Shown here piece after piece: positions 58,540 to 64,000 of a stretch of DNA of 64,000 bases. The notes beneath the pieces are model-generated. The model did not search any database, had not been told where the DNA came from, and worked only from the letters and a program-made list of their open reading frames with translations. Source of the DNA: Polychytrium aggregatum. Taxonomy: Eukaryota > Chytridiomycota > Chytridiomycetes > Polychytriales. Each line of letters starts with the position of its first letter. Position 1 is the first letter of the stretch. The stretch lies in assembly GCF_025602895.1 (NCBI RefSeq), contig NW_026516258.1, forward strand, positions 241,289 to 305,288. The letters are read 5' to 3'. The translations under genes and the position numbers were made by a program.

Positions 58540-61500
58540 TCACACCCTTCTCAACCCTTGCGCTTGCTTGTTGGGGGGAACTGGCTTCTCTGGGAAGCGC
58601 TGGTGGAACTCCTTGACAATCAGTGGTGCGTGGGCAAGATTCGAAGCGGGTTCCCAAGTGGCTTCGGTGATGTGATAGCCTCTCCAGGCGACCAAGTATT
58701 GGATTCCCCTCCCTTGCCTTCTCGAGTCCAGAATCTCTTCAACTTCGTATTCGAGTTGGTCTTCCACCTCGATTGGAGGTGGAGGAGGGATATCCCGGTT
58801 GGGGATCGTTGACTTGTGGTACGGCTCCAGGAGTGCGGTGTGGAACACCGGGTGCACTCGGAAGTGTGCTGGGAGGTCCAGCTCGAACGCTACCTCGTTC
58901 ACCTTCCTCTTGATCTTGTAAGGGCCAATTCGCCTATAATCGAGCTTCTCCGACGGGCGTGTGGTCTTGATGTTGACCCGCCGGAGCCACACCTTGTCGC
59001 CCGGTGCATACGGCGGTGGTTCTGCCCGGTGATGGTCGGCAAATCGTTTGTGTCGTTCTTGCGCCTCTGTCAAGACCTTTGTCAGACGCTGACGAACATC
59101 TTCAAGGAGCTTTGCGTGCCCCTGCGCGGCGGGATTGACCGTTGCTTGTGGCTGGAGGACTGAGAAACGAGGGTGCAAGCCATAATTAGCGTAGAATGGG
59201 GACACTCCTGTCGACTCGTGAGTTGCGTTGTTGTACGCAAACTCTGCAAGTGGCAGGAGTTCCAACCAGTCATCCTGCTGGTATGACATAACAGCGGAGA
59301 TACTGTTCCAGGATCTGGTTCACCCGCTCGGTTTGCCCGTTGGTCTGCGGGTGAAACGCAGATGAGAGATTGACCGTGGCACCGAGCAGTTCCATGAGTC
59401 GCCTCCAGAAGCGGGAGACAAATTGTGGGCCCCGGTCGGACACGATCGTGTCTGGCATCCCATGCAGTCGAGCAACCTCACGGATGAACAGCGAGGCGGC
59501 CTGTGGAGCAGTGGTTGTTTTGGTACATGGTACGAAGTGAGCCATCTTGGTCAGGCGACACACGACGACCATGACCGAGTCCATTCCCTTTGCTGGCGGT
59601 AGGTCCGTTATGAAGTCGACTGATGTTGAGCCCCAAGGCCGATTTGGGACTGGGAGTGGTACCAGGAGGCCACTTGGAGGGTGTCTTGGAGTCTTGGCCC
59701 GTGCACACGTATCACATGTGCGCACGTAATCGGCAACATCACGCTTCATTCCGGGCCATCTGTGGTCACGACTGAGCAGCTTGTACGTCTTGGAGATCCC
59801 GAAATGTCCTGCGAGCGGACTGTCGTGATACTGACGCAGTAACTCAAGCTGGCGTTCCGGGCTTGGGGGGTGGTGCTGGTCGTCCTGACTTGGGAGAGGG
59901 TCGGCCTCTTCTGTACCATCCGGATGCGTATCGTCCAGGTCATTTGGGCAAGCGTGCGCATCCTCCTTGTCGAGGTCGCTCTCGTCGTCGTCGGCCTCGT
60001 CTTGATGGATGGCGCTGGCTAGGACTTGTTCGGGTCGTATGAGCGGCTGTTCGACCCGGGCGGAGCCTTCTCCCTCCTCAAAGCCATGCTCCGCCCTGCG
60101 AGACAAGGCGTCGGCCTTGGTGTGGAGCTTGCCAGGTCGGAAAGTAATGACAAAGTCAAAGTTTGCCAGGGTCATGGCCCATCGTGCTTGGCGTCCGTTG
60201 AGCGCCCGTGCGGTCATGAAATACTGCAGATTTCTGTGGTCGGTGTGGACCGTGACTCGATGTGCCGATCCGACCAGGAAGTGCCGCCATCTCTTGAATG
60301 CATCCACGATGGCGAGCAACTCCTTGTCATGCACATCGTAGCGACTCTCGTTGGGCAGCAGCTTTCGGGAGTGGAAGGCTACGGGGCGTAGCACATCCTC
60401 CCCGTCCGGCTGCGAGAGTACTGCTCCGATGGCAAAGTCGGACGCATCAGTCTCGACCACAAATGGGGCATCCATCCTGGGATGTGCAAGGACGGGTGCG
60501 GACGTAAAGGCTTGTTTGAGTGAGTCGAATGCATGCTGTGCCTTGGGTGTCCACGCAAAGGGGATGTCCTTGCGAGTAAGTTCGTTGAGCGGGATTGCCA
60601 CGGAGGAGTATGCGTTGATGAATTGTCTGTAGAAATTTGCAAATCCCAGGAACCGTTGCACTCCCTTGACCGAGTGGGGAGGCTTCCATTCGATAACAGA
60701 CTGGACTTTGGCCGGGTCCATGCTGATACAGCCTGTAGATACGACCTAACCAAGGAATTCGACCTCTTGGCAATCGAAGAGACACTTTTCGAGCTTGCCG
60801 AAGAGCCCGTGGCTTCTGAGGCGAGAGAGGACTTCCCGGACGTGTTGATCGTGTGTCTCCTGTGATGGCGAGAACACCAAAATGTCATCCAAATAGACGA
60901 CCACATAGGTGTCTAGGAGGTCACGGAACACATCGTTAAGGAAATGCTGAAACACGGCGGGTGCATTCGTGAGCCCAAAGGGCATCACTAAGTACTCGAA
61001 GAGGCCGAACGGGGTGCGGAAGGCTGTTTTCCATTCGTCGCCTGCACGGATGCGTACAAGGTTGTACGCACCGCGCAGGTCGATTTTCGAAAACACCTTT
61101 GCCCCGCTCAGGCGCTCGAGCAGTGCGGGAATCAGTGGAAGCGGATACCGGTTCCGAACTGTGATCTTGTTCAGGCTTCTGTAGTCAACACACAAGCGCA
61201 GTGTGCTGTCTTTCTTCCGAACGAATAGGACAGGGGAGGCCGCGGGAGACTTGGACGGGCGAATGAATCCCTTCGCAAGATTCTCGTCCAAGTACTCCCG
61301 TAGTGCTTTCGTTTCTTCCACCGACAGATTGTAAATGGGACCGAAAGGGGGGGACTTGTCGGGGACGAGGTCGATGCTGCAATCGTATGGGCGGTGGTCG
61401 GGCAGTCGGTCTGCCTTTCCCTTACTGAACACATCGGCAAAGTCACCGTACTTCTCCGGCAATGTAGCTGGAGGATTGCTTCCTCCAGTTGGGTGAGAGG

Positions 61501-62383
61501 CGGCAACAACGATGGGAGTCGTCGGGATATCGACGGTCCCGGCCGCCCAGTCGGCTGTGGGATTGTGCTGGTGAAGCCAAGGCAAGCCAAGCACAACTGG
61601 CGCGTGCGGGCTGGGCATGAGATCGAGCACGAGGGGCTGCTCGTGGCCGCCGACCGCAATCGTCAGCGGTTCGGTCTCTTCGGTGATCGTGGGAAGGGCG
61701 TGTCCGTCGATGCCTTCCGCAGCCAGTGGCTTGTCTTTGGTGTGGATGGCAAGTCCCACTTCCTTGGCAAACGTGGGATCGATCAAGCATGCGGAGCATC
61801 CGCTGTCGACCATGGCGAGCGTTGGGGCCACGAGGTCACCTTGTTGGAGCTGGATGGGGATAAGGAACAGCTTGGAGTCTTGGCGGCGTGCAATCATTGA
61901 CAAAGCGGCAACCATATGCACGCAGTCGGGGTCGGGCGTGTCGCCACCACCATGCGGGGGGCATGTGGTGGGGGCGGTGTTGGCTGTGAGGGGCGTGCTG
62001 CCAGGTGGGGGAGCATGTGGGGGGACTGGGGCATGGGAAGTCTGCTTTGGGAAGTGGATGGGCAGGTTGCTGGACTCGAGGATGGGTGGGTGCATGAGGT
62101 AACGGAGGTCCACCTTGGCCCGAGGGCAAGTGGTAGCGGCGGTGGTCGAGGTGTTTGAGAGCGGCGCATGCTCTTGGACGGGTCGAATGGTCTGGGGCTG
62201 GGGGGCGGCCTGGAAGAACGAGGCGGGGCTGGGTTGCGGGATGGGTACGGGTCGGGGAGTTAGGGCAGGTTGGGCCTTGGGATGGGCGGTAGCAATTGGT
62301 CTTTGAGGTTTGGAAAAGACTTTATTGCTGACATTGTCGGTCAGCGCCAGAGCAGCGGCCCTTAGAGGCTCTGGCGCATGTCG
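58540..62383 (-). pseudogene. pol: Pol of F: PR-RT-RNase H-IN-chromodomain, two breaks
   Basis: Open from the slip site at 62383 through a Pro-rich linker (first ATG 62113) to protease [11 protein letters not shown] and [15 protein letters not shown] at 60746-60748 replaces a residue after EFLG, within the RT (relatives have GYV or GHI there). The same frame resumes and carries RNase H (VETDASDFAIGAVL), integrase zinc finger (CDTCARAK) and core (SVDFITDLPP, VSDRGPQFVS, GQTERVNQ). A one- or two-base indel near 59285 shifts the frame before SYQQDDW. The last part ends with a chromodomain (YEVEEILDSRRQ to TWEPASNL). Confidence 0.9.
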
Positions 62384-62389
62384 TTTCCC
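62344..62389 (-). promoter_or_regulatory. -1 ribosomal frameshift signal, gag/pol of F
   Basis: Minus-strand slippery GGGAAAC (62389-62383), 5-nt spacer, perfect 10-bp stem GCGCCAGAGC/GCTCTGGCGC (62377-62368 with 62353-62344), 14-nt loop with the gag stop TAA at 62364-62362. The -1 frame is open for 90 codons before the first pol ATG. Confidence 0.87.
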
Positions 62390-63129
62390 GACTCGGTGTT
62401 GGTTCGGCGGTTGGGGCAGGCCTTGACAAAGTGTCCGGCCTCCCCGCAGTACAGGCAGAGATTATTGGCTCTGCGATGTCTGCGTTCGGCTTCGCGGGAG
62501 GCTGAACCGGAGCCGGGGACTTGAGCCACCAAGGGGTCGTCTTGGGCTTCCTTGAATCCTGCGGGTGGAGGCAGCTCGAGGTTGGGACGGCGAGGGCGGC
62601 GGTCCTCCTCGAGACGGCGCTGGTAGATGCGGGCGTCGAGGCGAGTCGCCACTTCGATGAGCTCGTCAAGCGTGGCAGGCAGCTCGCCTCGAATCGCGAG
62701 CATGTCTTTGACGTCGGTGTTGAGCCCGCGGTAATACTGGGCGATCAGAGCCTGTTCGTCCCAGTGGATCTCCGCTTGGAGGAGCTGGAACTCGGAGGCG
62801 AAGATCGCAACAGACCGCTTGCCTTGGGTGAGGCGCATGATAGCGCCTTCAGACCGGACGACGGAGTGCGGGTCGCCAAAACGAGCTTCGAGCTGGCGAA
62901 CGAAGGTGGCAAAATCTTGGATGGCGGGGCTCTCCGTTGCAACGAGGCTGGCGAACCAGTCTGCGGGTAGTCCGGCGAGCAATGTGCCCACAAGGCCCAC
63001 CCGGTGACGGTCCGTGGGGTAGCGGGCCTCGTGGATGGACAGGATGATCTTGACTTGGGTCAGGAAGGAACGGAAGCGACGACGGTTGCCGTCAAATGGG
63101 TCAGGGAGGCGGAGAGGAGCGTCGGCCAT
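62362..63129 (-). CDS. gag: Gag of F
   Basis: 255 residues from ATG 63129 ([14 protein letters not shown]). Capsid region around [12 protein letters not shown] to [15 protein letters not shown], zinc knuckle [14 protein letters not shown] near residue 233, end [11 protein letters not shown] at the frameshift site. No breaks. Shorter than A and I gag, mainly in the linker before the knuckle. Confidence 0.93.
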   Translation of the reverse strand: MADAPLRLPDPFDGNRRRFRSFLTQVKIILSIHEARYPTDRHRVGLVGTLLAGLPADWFASLVATESPAIQDFATFVRQLEARFGDPHSVVRSEGAIMRLTQGKRSVAIFASEFQLLQAEIHWDEQALIAQYYRGLNTDVKDMLAIRGELPATLDELIEVATRLDARIYQRRLEEDRRPRRPNLELPPPAGFKEAQDDPLVAQVPGSGSASREAERRHRRANNLCLYCGEAGHFVKACPNRRTNTESGNDMRQSL

Positions 63130-63144
63130 GGCAGGCAAGGTAAG

Positions 63145-63155
63145 AAGAGGAATCA
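63145..63155 (-). promoter_or_regulatory. Self-primer binding site of F
   Basis: Minus strand TGATTCCTCTT, 2 nt from the LTR. Complement of AAGAGGAATCA, which lies in the LTR at 63337-63327 (minus strand), 38 nt after TATAAAA (63375). Confidence 0.84.
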
Positions 63156-63157
63156 AA

Positions 63158-63481
63158 TGTCACGGACGGGCAGGGCTGGAGAGGACGGAACGGCGGGCGA
63201 GGCTCGAGCGAAGGCAGGACGGAAGCGAGGCGACGGCAGGGCGGAAGCAGGACGGGATCGGGGGGACGGGGACTGGAGACGGTCGTTTATTTGGCGAACG
63301 ACGCAGGGCAAGGCGGAGAATACAGGTGATTCCTCTTGCTGGGCCTCTCGGGCGACGGGGATGGCGCCTTTTATAGTTTGGGCCCAGCAAGAGTCGGTGC
63401 GGGGAACCGGGTCGAGGTTCCCACGCTGCGTCGCTCAGTCTGCGTGCACGCGCTATGTGACGAACACGCCGGTTCGTCACA
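63158..63481 (-). repeat. 5' LTR of F (324 bp)
   Basis: Same sequence as 58216-58539 by eye. The R region carries a hairpin GTCGTT/AACGAC. Confidence 0.95.
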
Positions 63482-63557
63482 CTAGCCTCGCTAAGATCAA
63501 TAAAACATATTCTCTATTCTTCTTCTTTTGACTTCCTCTTGATCCCGTGATCTGACA

Positions 63558-63845
63558 GGTTTCCTGCCTCCCCCACCGCTCGGCACATGTCCCCGGGCTG
63601 TGCCAAGCCTCTCTCGCTTGCACACCAGCCACTCTCGCACCCCCTTCTCGCTTCTCTGTAATGCTCCACCTTCTCGCCCACTTTTGCCCCTCGACCTTCT
63701 CCCGGTCTATAAATAGCTCTGCATGTCTGAGCCTATGTTGAACACCAGTTCGAACAAAACTTGTTCTTTGGTGTTCGGGGCTAAAAGCTAATAAAGCTCA
63801 TACCAAGCACTTGGTCTTCGTCCTTGCGCTTGTTCACTCCTCACA
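63558..63845 (+). repeat. A-like LTR, 5' end missing
   Basis: Resembles the second half of the A LTR: TATAAATAG (63708), then AGTTCGAACAA (63747-63757) 39 nt later, CCAAGCAC and the end CTCCTCACA. Elsewhere it is too different to be an A copy, so it is a related subfamily. The left end is replaced by the I2 LTR. Confidence 0.8.
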
Positions 63846-63880
63846 TGGGCCTCGGGAGACCAAGAGAAGGTGGAGGATTT
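63846..63880 (-). pseudogene. 35-bp piece of E pol, inverted
   Basis: Matches E pol (minus strand [13 protein letters not shown] region, same as 41041-41080) and ends in GATTT, the reverse complement of the G target site AAATC at 17080-17084. It is the E1 sequence expected on the far side of G, in the opposite orientation. Confidence 0.8.
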
Positions 63881-64000
63881 TGTCACGTCCTGCGCAGCCA
63901 AGGGCAAGGCTCCTTTCCTTTCTTGGCCTATAAAGGGCCTGAACCCCCTCCATACGTGCTTGCACCCTCGTCTCTCGTTATCTTGTCCAGTTGCACCACT
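63881..64000 (+). repeat. LTR of G, first 120 bp, cut by the window end
   Basis: TGTCACGTCC onward, the same sequence as the minus strand of 17256-17137, with TATAAAG at 63929. Opposite orientation to the rest of G. Confidence 0.9.

Larger units (their letters stand above)
58216..63481 (-). mobile_element. Element F, complete, pol damaged
   Basis: 5266 bp, two 324-bp LTRs that look identical, target duplication CTAGC, self-primer site, intact gag, frameshift signal. Pol has one nonsense codon and one frameshift. Confidence 0.95.
52568..63557 (+). mobile_element. Element I2, complete, holding F in its 3' LTR
   Basis: 465-bp 5' LTR, intact gag and pol, and a 3' LTR split by F into 57820-58215 and 63487-63557. 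The left flank is E integrase (CTCAA) and the right flank an A-like LTR (GGTTT), so there is no target duplication; the element was rearranged after insertion. Confidence 0.93.
57820..63557 (+). repeat. 3' LTR of I2, split by F
   Basis: 57820-58215 plus 63487-63557, together 467 bp with a 2-bp length change near 63510. Shares CATATGTTTC and CCAGACACAC with the I1 3' LTR. CTAGC is repeated at 58211-58215 and 63482-63486 around F. Confidence 0.92.

Noticed and set aside
1-64000. Repeat-induced point mutation (RIP)
   Set aside because: GC remains high and long frames are intact; the lesions seen are few stops and one-base indels, not dense C-to-T change.

Overview
The window is fungal, repeat-dense DNA, most likely from a GC-rich basidiomycete. 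I could support no host gene. Essentially every base belongs to LTR retrotransposons of the Ty3/gypsy (Metaviridae) chromovirus type, plus one 5'-truncated LINE-like insertion. The families carry Gag with a zinc knuckle and Pol in the order protease, reverse transcriptase, RNase H, integrase, and every family with a visible Pol C-terminus ends in a chromodomain. I separate eight families by LTR and protein: A (385-bp LTR), B (237), C (581), D (217), E (about 791), F (324), G (172), H (310) and I (465), plus a diverged A-like LTR. Such a pile-up is typical of a centromere or other heterochromatic block; that location is an inference.

Layout. 1-14158 is the right half of a nested stack on the + strand: A1 ends (5649), then the tail of C (to 7009), then the tail of B (to 11541), then the tail of D (to 14158), then E1 resumes inside its own 5' LTR. 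Each element was inserted into the next. E1 is broken at 17084 by G (- strand). G pol is scattered in four pieces (17257-17963, 25262-26082, 38175-38236, 49683-51214), separated by three later insertions. These are a solo C LTR (TSD GTAGA) that holds a solo E LTR (TSD GCTCC) that holds the complete A2 element (TSD CTTCC); the complete H element (TSD CCGTG), which itself holds the LINE fragment and the complete I1 element (TSD CCCTC); and a tandem E dimer with three LTRs (TSD GAAGG). From 51215 the order is rearranged: an E LTR, an E integrase fragment, I2 without a TSD and carrying F (TSD CTAGC) in its 3' LTR, an A-like LTR, 35 bp of E in inverted orientation, and a G LTR in inverted orientation at the window edge.

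Function. Two shared regulatory designs stand out. First, all six families whose gag/pol junction is visible (A, B, E, F, H, I) place pol in the -1 frame behind a canonical X XXY YYZ slippery heptamer (GGGAAAC, GGGAAAT or GGGTTTT), in phase with gag and followed 4-8 nt later by a perfect hairpin. This predicts programmed -1 frameshifting. Second, families A, E and F have a primer-binding site 2 nt after the 5' LTR that is the exact complement (11-12 nt) of a stretch in their own LTR lying 38-39 nt after a TATA box, the predicted transcript 5' end. This is the signature of Tf1-type self-priming. H and I instead share a 13-nt tRNA-type PBS starting TGG directly at the LTR edge, and in I the gag start codon straddles the LTR/PBS junction.

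Activity. A2 has intact gag and pol, LTRs I cannot tell apart, and a perfect TSD, so it is the best candidate for a live element. I1 and I2 also keep full-length frames. B pol is intact but lacks its 5' half in the window. E1, both E dimer copies, F, G and H carry stops, frameshifts or deletions.
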